Source: Chloroflexota bacterium
GTDB lineage: Bacteria > Chloroflexota > Dehalococcoidia > Lucifugimonadales > Lucifugimonadaceae
Length of the DNA stretch: 64,000 nucleotides
Direction of reading: 5' to 3'
NCBI GenBank assembly: GCA_027618835.1
Contig: JAQCHZ010000003.1
Coordinates: 62,001-126,000, forward strand
A program made the translations under genes and the position numbers. The notes beneath the pieces were generated by a model that searched no databases, had not been told where the DNA came from, and was given only the letters and a program-made list of their open reading frames with translations. This document shows, piece after piece, positions 18,967 through 29,266 of this stretch; position 1 is the first letter of the stretch; each line of letters opens with the position of its first letter.

Positions 18967-19395
18967 TTACTTCTTGGTTTCTGCGAACGCTGCGCCGATT
19001 TCTTCGAGAGCTGCTTTGAAGGCAACCGCTGCGTCCATGTCGACGTGCTGCTTGACCTGCGAGCCGAGCTTGCAAGCTTCCCAGACCTTGGTGTGAAGGT
19101 TAGGGTGCGCAGCTAGGTGCTCTGGCTTGAAATAGTCAGTCCAGATAATCAGAATGTCGTTCTTGGCCTTGGTTGCGTGCTCTTCTTTGACTGCAACGTA
19201 TCGGTTGAACGAGTTGTTGTCTTGAACGGTTGTCGGTACGCCCATAGCTTCGATAAGCTCGGTCATTCGAATTACGGTCTGTGCTGCCTGAATGGCGTCA
19301 CGTGGGTCGTATATGCCGCAAGGGATGTCACAATGAGCATCGGCTGTGCCGACTGGGAGTAGCCGGTCGGCAATTCTTGAAATTGTTCGGAACAT
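18967..19395 (-). CDS. sodN: Nickel superoxide dismutase
   Basis: A 142-residue Ni-SOD precursor. The nickel hook HCDIPCGIYDP follows a leader of about 20 residues (MFRTISRIADRLLPVGTADA) that must be removed so that His1, Cys2 and Cys6 can bind nickel. The rest (AIQAAQTVIRMTELIEAM, NSFNRYVAVKEEHA, ILIIWTDYFKP) matches the four-helix bundle of the family. The start at 19395 is fixed by CGAGGAGAA upstream on the minus strand; a longer frame to 19506 exists. The mature form dismutates superoxide. The divergently encoded protease at 19526 is its expected maturation partner. Confidence 0.96.
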   Translation of the reverse strand: MFRTISRIADRLLPVGTADAHCDIPCGIYDPRDAIQAAQTVIRMTELIEAMGVPTTVQDNNSFNRYVAVKEEHATKAKNDILIIWTDYFKPEHLAAHPNLHTKVWEACKLGSQVKQHVDMDAAVAFKAALEEIGAAFAETKK

Positions 19396-19441
19396 GAGTT
19401 TTCTCCTCGAAAAAGCACTGCTAATTGTGCAGCTCTGGCGG

Positions 19442-19470
19442 AAAATACAAGCTGCCACAAGTCGTGCCAA
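19442..19470 (-). promoter_or_regulatory. Putative sodN promoter
   Basis: On the minus strand TTGGCA (19470-19465) and TATTTT (19447-19442) are spaced by 17 bases, about 45 bases before the sodN ATG. The position within the sodN-sodX divergent region fits. Confidence 0.5.
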
Positions 19471-19525
19471 AGTTTCCGCTGTCGATATGCCATACAAATC
19501 TAACACGTAGAACCGATATTCTCAG

Positions 19526-19954
19526 TTGAATTATCTAATAAACCTGCTAATTGAATTTTTGTCAGTTCAATTGATTAAAGTTCGTGGCAAGAGCATGGAG
19601 CCTGCTATTGGCGATGGTAGCTGGGTGGTTTTGGCGCGTGCTGGCTTTCGTCGGCGAGAGCCCCAACGGTTCGATGTGGTGCGGTTAGAAGAGCCAGGAT
19701 TTTCTGGACATTGGATTCTAAAAAGAATTGTTGGATTACCGGGCGAGGAGGTAGCTTTGAAATTCGGTGAGCTGGTCGTGGTTGGTGAGTTGGTTGAGGA
19801 TTCGTTCGCTTACTGCCCGGATTTTACAGAGAGCCACACGTGGTGGCTTCGATACGATGAGTTCGTAGTGCTGGGTGACAATCGTTCAGCTTCGACTGAC
19901 AGTCGGAAATTTGGTCCAGTCAAACGGTCGAGTATCCACGGCCGCGTTCGATAG
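19526..19954 (+). CDS. sodX: Ni-SOD maturation signal-peptidase-like protease
   Basis: A 142-residue S26-type serine protease. The nucleophile serine is in VRGKSMEPAIGDG and the general-base lysine in HWILKRIVGLPGEEV; the box FVVLGDNRSASTDSRKFGPV closes the domain. A hydrophobic N-terminal stretch (INLLIEFLSVQLI) may tether it to the membrane. It is divergently adjacent to sodN, the arrangement of SodX, which trims the SodN leader. The TTG at 19526 is the best available start but is uncertain, as no ATG lies before the catalytic serine. Confidence 0.88.
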   Translation: MNYLINLLIEFLSVQLIKVRGKSMEPAIGDGSWVVLARAGFRRREPQRFDVVRLEEPGFSGHWILKRIVGLPGEEVALKFGELVVVGELVEDSFAYCPDFTESHTWWLRYDEFVVLGDNRSASTDSRKFGPVKRSSIHGRVR

Positions 19955-20006
19955 AAATCGTGCTTTAAATGGAAAGACATTGTGACCAATTTCACAAGTT
20001 TAATGG

Positions 20007-20029
20007 CATAATTGTGGTTCTGTCAGAAC
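20007..20029 (+). promoter_or_regulatory. Putative -10 box and adjacent palindrome upstream of katG
   Basis: CATAAT at 20007-20012 is followed by GTTCTG-T-CAGAAC at 20017-20029, a perfect inverted repeat of six-base arms. It lies about 180 bases before katG and would overlap a transcription start. The binding regulator is unknown. Confidence 0.3.
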
Positions 20030-20204
20030 GTAGGATCGCTGCGGTTTAAAGTTCTTACTCATTTGCTGAGGAGATCTAACAGAGTCCTGCGACACTACCT
20101 GCCTATATGGACACCATTCGTTGGATCGACGGTAGAATAATTCTTCATCGGCTGAATCAGTCTGCTAACAATGGTGTACAGCAAAATCTTAAAAGAGTAA
20201 GTAA

Positions 20205-22439
<2,235 letters not shown>

Positions 22440-22616
22440 CCATGACATTGCACGTCTACGTCAACTTCCAAGAGAAAACATAGAATCTCTTTCTTGGATA
22501 TGAAACTTTTGATAGCAGTAGTCGCTAAATGTATTTAAATCAACGTTAATATAGATCTTTAGAGGATCTACAGTTATCGGTACATATGATCTGTCTCATA
22601 CTGATTTAATAGCTGT

Positions 22617-23160
22617 TTATTTAGAGCCGAGTCGGATATCACCGAACTGGGCTCGGTCGCCCTTTTCACTAAAGATCAAAATGTAAGTTACTGCAGAGGC
22701 TATACCATCAATGATTGGTCTTTCCCAGTAAACCTACACATCAGCACGTTGCCCATGGACCGATGCAGGTCCGAATGTTCGTCTTGGGTTCATGGTCTAC
22801 GAACATGAGGAGCCCGATTGTGCGAGCTCCCTATGCGGAATTCCCGCGGTTGTCGATCGCAGTCGCGAAGATTGGGAATACGAGGAATGATGTACCTGAA
22901 ACCGCTAGTAATCCCGATGTTTCCTGAAACGATTGCCGCTATCGTTACGGCCGGGTTCAGGTGGGTGCCCGTAATACGCCCTATGACGACGATTCCTAAA
23001 AATTTTCAAACCCCATTGCCAAGGGCGATCACAATTAGTCCAGTTTTACAAACGGCTTTACAAGTGAAAGGCCAGCAGCCACTGCGGCTCCAACCGCACG
23101 GATACCGATGAACACGAATGTAAATGCGTCGATGAATTCAGCGAGTAACCCTCGAACATT
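22617..23160 (-). pseudogene. Decayed aquaporin / MIP-family channel
   Basis: On the minus strand several frames together give an aquaporin. First comes GLLAEFIDAFTFVFIG and AVAAGLSLV (first membrane span). After a frame change comes GRITGTHLNPAVTIAAIVSG with the first NPA box. After a deletion and frame change comes TMNPRRTFGPASV, the second NPA-type box, and VYWERP. A last frame change gives PIIDGIASAVTYILIF, ending at the TAA at 22619-22617. The order matches AqpZ/GlpF-type channels, but spans 3-5 are missing and no single frame is intact. The remaining 22440-22616 and 23161-23326 contain only A/T-rich DNA. Confidence 0.75.
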
Positions 23161-23326
23161 ATTGCCAGAAATAAGTTCGTTAATTTGTGATCCCTTTTTG
23201 TAGCAAGAATTTGGACTTCGAACATATATCATCGCGTGTTCTCGCTCAAAAAAATTGTGGTTAAGACTTAATAGTCTAAGTAGAAATTCAAAAAACCTGT
23301 TATAGGTGTATCGAACATAGGAGAAA

Positions 23327-24307
23327 TTATCCTCGGGCAATGAATTTTGACGCCTCGATCGCGCTGTAAGTGATGATGAGATCGGCTCCGGCGCGTTTGA
23401 TCGAAGTTAGGACTTCCATCATCGCGCGTTCCCTATCGATCCAGCCTGCTTGACCGGCTGCGGCAATCATCGAGTATTCACCGCTGACGTTGTAAGCAGC
23501 GAGTGGGGTATCGAATCGCATCGACGCCTCTTTGATTACATCGAGGTAGGCGAGGGCGGGCTTCACCATGATTATGTCGGCGCCTTCTTCGAGATCGGCT
23601 TCGACTTCACGCATCGCCTCACGGCCTTGGCTTGGTGCCATTTGGTAGGCGCGGCGGTCGCCAAACTGAGGTGCGGAATCGGCGGCAATCCTGAACGGGC
23701 CATAGAACGCTGAAGCGTATTTCGCCGAGTAGCCCATAACTGGAATATCGGAGAAATCGGCTTCGTTGAGTCCTGCCCGAATCGCTGCTACCTGTCCGTC
23801 CATCATTGCTGAAGGAGCGACCATGTCAGCTCCCGCTTGAGCATGCGAAACAGCGGCTTGAGCGAGGAGTGGGAGTGTTGCGTCATTGTCGACATCGTTG
23901 CCAGCTACGATCCCGCAGTGACCGTGATCGGTGTACTCGCACAGACAGACATCGGTAATTACATATGTTTCTGGTGATGCTTTTTTGATCGCAGCGACGG
24001 CTCGTTGAACGGCTTCGTCCGGCGATGCTGCACCCGAGCCGGTTGAGTCTTTGTCGTTGGGAATTCCGAACAACAGAACAGACTTCACTCCGGATTCGGC
24101 TGCTCGCAAAGTTTCTTCAACAGCGATATCCACCGACATCTGGTCAATTCCAGGCATTGGTTCGATTGGTGTGCGAACGCCTGATCCGTTGACCACGAAT
24201 AGTGGGTAGATGAATTCTGAAGCCGAGAGTCGGTTTTCGTTGAGCATGTCGCGCAGCGTGGCACTACGTCGCAGGCGGCGAAGGTGAGGGTATTGGTCGC
24301 TGTTCAT
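23327..24307 (-). CDS. hemB: Porphobilinogen synthase (delta-aminolevulinate dehydratase)
   Basis: A 326-residue HemB that joins two 5-aminolevulinate molecules into porphobilinogen. The zinc-binding cysteines are in VCLCEYTDHGHCG, the first active-site lysine in GYSAKYASAFYGPF and the Schiff-base lysine in IIMVKPALAYLD. The start is the ATG at 24307 (MNSDQYPHLRRLRR), seven bases after the cobA-hemD stop; the frame is open further but would overlap that gene. It is the last gene of the leftward tetrapyrrole operon. The Cys cluster implies a zinc-dependent form. Confidence 0.95.
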   Translation of the reverse strand: MNSDQYPHLRRLRRSATLRDMLNENRLSASEFIYPLFVVNGSGVRTPIEPMPGIDQMSVDIAVEETLRAAESGVKSVLLFGIPNDKDSTGSGAASPDEAVQRAVAAIKKASPETYVITDVCLCEYTDHGHCGIVAGNDVDNDATLPLLAQAAVSHAQAGADMVAPSAMMDGQVAAIRAGLNEADFSDIPVMGYSAKYASAFYGPFRIAADSAPQFGDRRAYQMAPSQGREAMREVEADLEEGADIIMVKPALAYLDVIKEASMRFDTPLAAYNVSGEYSMIAAAGQAGWIDRERAMMEVLTSIKRAGADLIITYSAIEASKFIARG

Positions 24308-24314
24308 GTACCTA

Positions 24315-25874
24315 TTATCCCTGTTTTTCGGATGATGCAACGTACGCCAAGATCGCTTTCACGATTCCGGGTATCGATTGCTGGTCGGCTTCGATGTTGT
24401 TATTTACGTTGAGCTCTTTGGCGGTGTCTGCAGTAATTGGTCCGATAATTACGGTCTTGCTTGTGTTGATGAGATCGGGGCTGCCGCCGAGTAGGTCGAC
24501 CAAGTTGCGGACGGTCGATGAACTGGTGAACGTGGTGAAGTCGACGCCTTCTTCGTAGGCGGCTCGTGCTAGATCACCAGTGTCGTTTGGCGATTCGGTT
24601 GAGTAAGCGACCACTTCGTCGACGTTTGATCCTAGTTCACGTAGACCGGAAGCGAGGGTTTCTCGTCCGATCTCTGAACGTGGGAAGAGGACGTTCTTTG
24701 GCGTGATGCCTTCGGTCTTCAGCAGTTCGACCATAGCACTGGCGAGGTACTGATCGGGAATCGCGTCGGCGTTGATGCCGATTTCGGCGAGAGCCCTAGC
24801 GGTGGAAGGTCCGTTCACACCGAACTTGAGATGGGCGAGTGCTCGCGAGTCTATGCCAAGTGATTTCATACGAGCAGCGATTCCGCGGACTGCGTTTGAG
24901 CTGGTGAACATCATCCAGTCGTATTTGGCGAGGTTCCGGAGTGCTTCGTCGAGTGGCTCGGGATCTCGTACTGGCACAATTACGATGGTTGGGTATTCGA
25001 GCACTTCGGCACCGAGGTCTTCCAGCTGTTTCACAAGCTTGCTTGCCTGTGATCGTGCTCGGGTGACGAGTACTCGCTTGCCGAACAGTGGTCGAGTATC
25101 GAACCACGCCATTGCGTCACGAAGTCCGACGACTTCACCGATAACTAGAGAAACTGGTGCTCCGATTCCTGCTTCAACGCCGCGTGCAACGATTTCGCCA
25201 ATTGGCCCGGTGACTACTCGTTGCTTCGGGGTTGTTCCCCACTGGACGAGTGCGGCGGGTCGGTCGGTTGGCACACCTCGGGAGGTGAGGGCAGCGACGA
25301 TGTCGTTCATGCCCTTCCAGCCCATCACAAATACGAGAGTTCCTGAGAGTCCTGCGAGGGCGTCCCAGTTAATGGTCGAGTCGGGTTTGTTCGGGTCTTC
25401 ACTTCCGGTGACGATCGTTAGCGAGGTTGACATTCCGCGCTGTGTCACAGGAATTCCTGCGTAGGCAGGGGCCGCGATGGTCGATGAAATACCGGGAACG
25501 ACTTCCCACGGAACGCCTGCGGCGGAAAGTTCGAGTGCTTCTTCGCCACCACGACCAAATACGAACGGATCGCCGCCTTTGAGTCGGCAGACGCTGAGCC
25601 CACGTAGACCTAGCTCTACGAGCAGTTCATTGATCTCAGTCTGGGTCATTCGGTGGTCGTCTCGACCTTTTCCAGCGTCGTAGAGTTCCGCGTCAGGACG
25701 AGCCTGAGCTACGAGATTTGGTGAGGCGAGTCGATCAAAGACCACGGCATCGGCAGTTCGCAGACTTTCGAGTCCTTTGACAGTAATAAGACCAGGGTCG
25801 CCGGGTCCTGCTCCGACCAGCAGCACTTTGCCTACCGTAGTGTTGGCGCCTTCGTTTTGGGTAGTGTCTGACAT
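24315..25874 (-). CDS. cobA/hemD: Fused uroporphyrinogen-III C-methyltransferase and uroporphyrinogen-III synthase
   Basis: A 519-residue two-domain enzyme. Residues 15-255 are a SUMT/CobA methyltransferase: KVLLVGAGPGDPGLITVKGL, VFDRLAS, CRLKGGDPFVFGRGGEEA, VVPGISSTIAAPAYAGIPVT and LVFVMGW. Residues 262-510 are HemD, with FGKRVLVTRARSQASKLVKQ and VDFTTFTSSSTVRNLVDLLG. It closes hydroxymethylbilane into uroporphyrinogen III and then methylates it to precorrin-2, committing flux to sirohaem and corrins. It starts three bases after the hemC stop, so coupling is likely. The same fusion is common in Clostridia and Chloroflexota. Confidence 0.94.
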   Translation of the reverse strand: MSDTTQNEGANTTVGKVLLVGAGPGDPGLITVKGLESLRTADAVVFDRLASPNLVAQARPDAELYDAGKGRDDHRMTQTEINELLVELGLRGLSVCRLKGGDPFVFGRGGEEALELSAAGVPWEVVPGISSTIAAPAYAGIPVTQRGMSTSLTIVTGSEDPNKPDSTINWDALAGLSGTLVFVMGWKGMNDIVAALTSRGVPTDRPAALVQWGTTPKQRVVTGPIGEIVARGVEAGIGAPVSLVIGEVVGLRDAMAWFDTRPLFGKRVLVTRARSQASKLVKQLEDLGAEVLEYPTIVIVPVRDPEPLDEALRNLAKYDWMMFTSSNAVRGIAARMKSLGIDSRALAHLKFGVNGPSTARALAEIGINADAIPDQYLASAMVELLKTEGITPKNVLFPRSEIGRETLASGLRELGSNVDEVVAYSTESPNDTGDLARAAYEEGVDFTTFTSSSTVRNLVDLLGGSPDLINTSKTVIIGPITADTAKELNVNNNIEADQQSIPGIVKAILAYVASSEKQG

Positions 25875-25877
25875 GAG

Positions 25878-26792
25878 TTAGTTAGAGTTTCCTGCTATGA
25901 GCTGTCGTGCGCCTCGTTCTACGAAAAGTTGACCCATTGTCTTGCCGACTTCTTCAGCATTTGAAGCTTCATCGACAAGGCTTTCGCGTATGACCTGCGT
26001 GCCATCGGGTGTTGATGCGAAGGCTGAAAATTCGAGTCGTTCGCCTCGTATTTTTGCGTGTGCCGAGACTGATGCTGAGCAACCACCGCCGATTTCGTCC
26101 AAAAACGCTCGTTCAGCTGTAACTTCGAGCAATGTTCCCTCGTGATTGAGCTTTACTGCGATAGCTGCAGTCGTTGCATCGTCTGCACGAGTTTCAAGAG
26201 CGAGTGCGCCTTGTCCCACGGCTGATACGAAATTAGAGCACGAAAGGTGCTGAGTAATTCGATCCTGAAGACCAAGTCGGTTTAGCCCAGCTGTAGCTAG
26301 GATTACGGCGTCTGGACCGCCTGCCACATCGAGTTTGCCTAGCCGGGTTGGAACGTTCCCTCGGAGCGATTCAACGACCAGATCGGGACGTATGTTTTTC
26401 ACAAGAGCTTGACGTCGTACGCTTCCTGTAGCGATCCTCGAACCGGCGGGAATTTCTTCCAACGTTTCACCGTTTCGACTAATAAATGCGTCACGCGGGT
26501 CTTCACGATAAGGCACCGCCGCAAGAGCAAACTCTGGCGGCAACGAAGACGGCATGTCCTTGAGACTGTGCACTGCTATGTCGACTCGATTGTCGAGCAG
26601 AGCGGCTTCCAGCTCGCGAACGAATACGCCAACGCCCAGTTCCGAAAGATTCTGACGCTGGTCGATATCCCCGGTCGTTTTGATTACGACGATTTCGAAT
26701 TCAACTCCAGGATGTTCTTCCTTGAGTGCGTCGACCACGTGGCCAGTCTGCGTAAGAGCTAGTTCGCTTCCGCGTGTTCCGATTTTAATCAA
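25878..26792 (-). CDS. hemC: Porphobilinogen deaminase (hydroxymethylbilane synthase)
   Basis: A 304-residue HemC that polymerises four porphobilinogens. It begins MIKIGTRGSELALTQTGHVV and shows VAVHSLKDMPSSLP-type sequence (VDIAVHSLKDMPS), EDPRDAFISRNG, GTGSVRR-like TGSVRRQAL and AVGQGALALETR. The dipyrromethane-anchoring cysteine lies in EIGGGCSASVSAHA. The start codon is TTG at 26792, immediately before the conserved KIGTRGS. It sits 24 bases after the precorrin-2 dehydrogenase stop in the operon. Confidence 0.95.
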   Translation of the reverse strand: MIKIGTRGSELALTQTGHVVDALKEEHPGVEFEIVVIKTTGDIDQRQNLSELGVGVFVRELEAALLDNRVDIAVHSLKDMPSSLPPEFALAAVPYREDPRDAFISRNGETLEEIPAGSRIATGSVRRQALVKNIRPDLVVESLRGNVPTRLGKLDVAGGPDAVILATAGLNRLGLQDRITQHLSCSNFVSAVGQGALALETRADDATTAAIAVKLNHEGTLLEVTAERAFLDEIGGGCSASVSAHAKIRGERLEFSAFASTPDGTQVIRESLVDEASNAEEVGKTMGQLFVERGARQLIAGNSN

Positions 26793-26816
26793 AAATTTAA
26801 TTTCGCTTTTCGCATC

Positions 26817-27527
26817 TTAATGCTTGGGTAGTGGTGTTTCTATCCTTTGACAAGAACCAAATGGAGTACATGAAACACAAGCAACACTTGTGATCCCCTC
26901 TATTAGATCCGCTTTAGCTTGTTCAGGGTCTAACTTCTCCGCTTTGTCCAACCATTCGGGTGTCATGAACCACTGCCATTTTTCAGGGCAGCAGACGATT
27001 TTTTGACTTCGTGTAGTTTTTCTAACATCCGTCAAAATAGGACCCACATTGGCCCATCTCATACATTGACATGAATCTGATGTGATTTCTTCGCGTAATC
27101 TTCTTGCTAATGCAGGGCTTGTTCCTGCGGTAGATACGGCTAATGTTATGTCGTTTCTATGAATCAGTGCCGGTGCGATCCAAGTGCAAAGAGGAGTGAC
27201 ATCCATAACGTTGAGCAGAATGTTTCGCTCGGTTGCTTCTTTTGAGACAGCTTCGTTAGTTTCCATTGACGACGTGTCGGCAACGATAACGATCCATGCT
27301 CCGGCGAGGTCGCCGGCCTGGTATTTGCGGTTGATCCATTCGATCTCACCGTCATCGGCCTTGGTGCGAAGTCCGTCGGAAATTTCGTCGTCCGGGCTGA
27401 ACAACTTTACAGTCGCTCCGCATTCGAGCAGGTAGTTAACTTTGCGCTCGCCTTCGTGGGCATCGCCACCAAAGACGATTCCTAAACGTTCTTGCACATC
27501 GAGGTACATTCCGTAATAGCGCGGCAC
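26817..27527 (-). CDS. Precorrin-2 dehydrogenase (Met8/SirC type) with Cys-rich C-terminus
   Basis: A 236-residue protein of the sirohaem synthase N-terminal family. The Rossmann segment GIVFGGDAHEGERKVNYLL replaces the usual GGGxVAxRK loop. NILLNVMDVTPLCTWIAPAL and LAVSTAGTSPALARRLREEI are the core family motifs. It would oxidise precorrin-2 to sirohydrochlorin with NAD and perhaps insert iron. Unusual features are about nine cysteines, including SCQCM, VCCPE and a C-terminal ACVSCTPFGSC, absent from classical Met8. They may bind a metal. It lies between ahbAB and hemC. Confidence 0.83.
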   Translation of the reverse strand: MPRYYGMYLDVQERLGIVFGGDAHEGERKVNYLLECGATVKLFSPDDEISDGLRTKADDGEIEWINRKYQAGDLAGAWIVIVADTSSMETNEAVSKEATERNILLNVMDVTPLCTWIAPALIHRNDITLAVSTAGTSPALARRLREEITSDSCQCMRWANVGPILTDVRKTTRSQKIVCCPEKWQWFMTPEWLDKAEKLDPEQAKADLIEGITSVACVSCTPFGSCQRIETPLPKH

Positions 27528-27587
27528 AGTGGTCTCCAGATCTGTTTTGGCTTGGTGAGTGGATTCGAGCGGGTGGTTCTAGTGAGA

Positions 27588-28625
27588 TCAGATGATTGGC
27601 TGAAGCTCTTCAACTACGAATTCGTCCTCTACGAAGTATCGAACTCGAGTCTTTTTATATTCACGTAGGCTGTAAACGAGCGCCCGCTCGTCCATGCCAG
27701 TCGCTTCGGCGATTTCGTTGCCGAAACGTTCACATTCTTCTGCCGATGTGCCGTGAACCATCGTGAAGTGCGAGTATGGCCAGTCGTCGTAGATTGGTCG
27801 CTGGTAGCAATGGGTTACTGCTGGGTGCTCAGCCATGATTGTGCCGATTTCTTCGGAACGCTCTTCTGGCACTTTCCAGACGATCATTGCGTTTGATGAG
27901 AAGCCGGCGCGTCGGTGGTGCAACACTGCACTGTATCGGCGCATTAGCTTCTGCTCGACTAGTTCGTCGGCTCGGGCGAACATTTCGTCGACGGTCATGT
28001 CGAGCTGTTCAGCCATTGCATCGAACGGACGTGACACGGGCGCAAGATCTTCTTGCATCACTTTCACGTAGTCGATGATGTCCTGAGTCACGTCTGGCGA
28101 AGATGTGCTTGTCGTTCCCTGGTCGTCGGGTCGGTAGCCTTTTGTGGCGTTGGACTTACCTTTGACCATGTCGAAGTTCACACCAATTTTGAAAAATTTA
28201 ATCGTCGGGAGAAGTCGGGTAGATGTGGCACCAGTGAGCTTGGCGAGCAGTTCGATATCGCCTTCGAGCGAGCGTTCGGGCGGAACTGCGATTGTGAACC
28301 AGAGGTTGAAGTGCCCGTCTCGTTCGTAGTTGTGACTGATTCCGGGGTGACGGTTGAGAAAACGGGCTGCCTTATCGAGCTTGTCTTCAGGGAACTGCAT
28401 TGCGACAAGCATCGACTGATACTTGAGTTTGCGAGTGTCGAAGATCGCACCGATTTGTCGAACTACGTTCTTTTGTCGGAGTGCACCGATACGGCCGATC
28501 ACGTCTTGCTCGGTTGTGCCGACGCTTCTAGCGACTGCTTTGTACGGTTCGGCAACCAATGGGAAGGCTGCTTGAATCGTGTTCATGATTTCGCGGTCGA
28601 TCGGGTCGAATTCTTCGAAAGGCAT
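27588..28625 (-). CDS. ahbAB: Fused sirohaem decarboxylase (AhbA-AhbB, Lrp/AsnC fold)
   Basis: A 345-residue protein of two tandem AsnC/Lrp-like units, each a winged helix plus an alpha-beta sandwich. Unit one: FDPIDREIMNTIQAAFPLV, EPYKAVARSVGTTEQDVIGR, VRQIGAIFDTRKLKYQSMLV. Unit two: DLAPVSRPFDAMAEQLDM, MRRYSAVLHHRRAGFSSNAM, HCYQRPIYDDWPYSHFTMVH. The pattern matches AhbA/AhbB (NirDLGH relatives), which decarboxylate sirohaem to didecarboxysirohaem. The context is a tetrapyrrole operon, which favours enzyme over regulator. A GTG at 28745 could extend the N-terminus by 40 residues that do not look domain-like; the ATG at 28625 is preferred. Confidence 0.82.
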   Translation of the reverse strand: MPFEEFDPIDREIMNTIQAAFPLVAEPYKAVARSVGTTEQDVIGRIGALRQKNVVRQIGAIFDTRKLKYQSMLVAMQFPEDKLDKAARFLNRHPGISHNYERDGHFNLWFTIAVPPERSLEGDIELLAKLTGATSTRLLPTIKFFKIGVNFDMVKGKSNATKGYRPDDQGTTSTSSPDVTQDIIDYVKVMQEDLAPVSRPFDAMAEQLDMTVDEMFARADELVEQKLMRRYSAVLHHRRAGFSSNAMIVWKVPEERSEEIGTIMAEHPAVTHCYQRPIYDDWPYSHFTMVHGTSAEECERFGNEIAEATGMDERALVYSLREYKKTRVRYFVEDEFVVEELQPII

Positions 28626-28839
28626 AGTTTTTGCTGCTCTGTGGGTCGGGCGTTCCTCGATGGTGGGTAGTGAGGAAGGCAGTTGTGGATGCTCTGGTAC
28701 AAAGTGTATCTCAGAGGTGAGATTATCTGTACCTGACAGATTCACGGAACTTCGTGAGAATTTCGTCTCTAACGCCTAAGTGTGGGCTACCAACAGAAAT
28801 CTGCAATAAAAATGCATATGGGCTGTTTTAGGGTAAAGA

Positions 28840-29097
28840 TTATGTTTTATCGGAGCTGATGACATCGTTGAAATCAAATCCGATGTTGCCAATGCCGGGG
28901 ATGATGCATCCGAAATAGATGTTGTGATCGCCGGGTTCCAATTGATCACCGTCGACGTTGATGACGATTTCTTTATTCATCTTTAAACCGAGCGTGTTGT
29001 CTTCAGTTACTTGATCGAAAGTAACTTCTGCGCCGTCGTTTTCGAACCATGTCCGTGCCATTGAAATTTCTTGTGATTCGTCGAGCTTGAGAGGCAC
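28840..29097 (-). CDS. Hypothetical small protein
   Basis: An 85-residue frame from a GTG at 29097, acidic, reading SMARTWFENDGAEVTFDQ and VDGDQLEPGDHNIYFG and ending FNDVISSDKT. The frame stays open upstream past an A-run and yields a plausible strand (GWSFTLRNSLGSGYAIG), so the true start may lie further right or the gene may be the tail of a broken longer one. No family is recognised. No ribosome binding site is visible. It sits between the tetrapyrrole operon and a pseudogene. The rest of 28626-29266 holds nothing recognisable. Confidence 0.35.
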   Translation of the reverse strand: MPLKLDESQEISMARTWFENDGAEVTFDQVTEDNTLGLKMNKEIVINVDGDQLEPGDHNIYFGCIIPGIGNIGFDFNDVISSDKT

Positions 29098-29266
29098 TAA
29101 GCCTATGGCGTATCCAGATCCGAGGGAGTTACGAAGAGTGAAGCTCCAACCTCGCTTGGTGTTTTTTAGGCTGTTTTTTTTACATAAAGTCGTCGGAGAA
29201 TGAACGCAGGGACAAGTGGCAACTATCTTCTCGTTTCAGCTTATATTTGGGCACCGATGTGGCCGG

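Noticed and set aside
22715-23111. Plus-strand short genes in the gap after katG
   Set aside because: The region reads as a decayed aquaporin on the opposite strand, which explains the coding-like signal.
24772-25464. 230-codon plus-strand frame opposite cobA-hemD
   Set aside because: A shadow of the minus-strand gene; composition is Ser/Arg/Pro-rich and no domain is visible.
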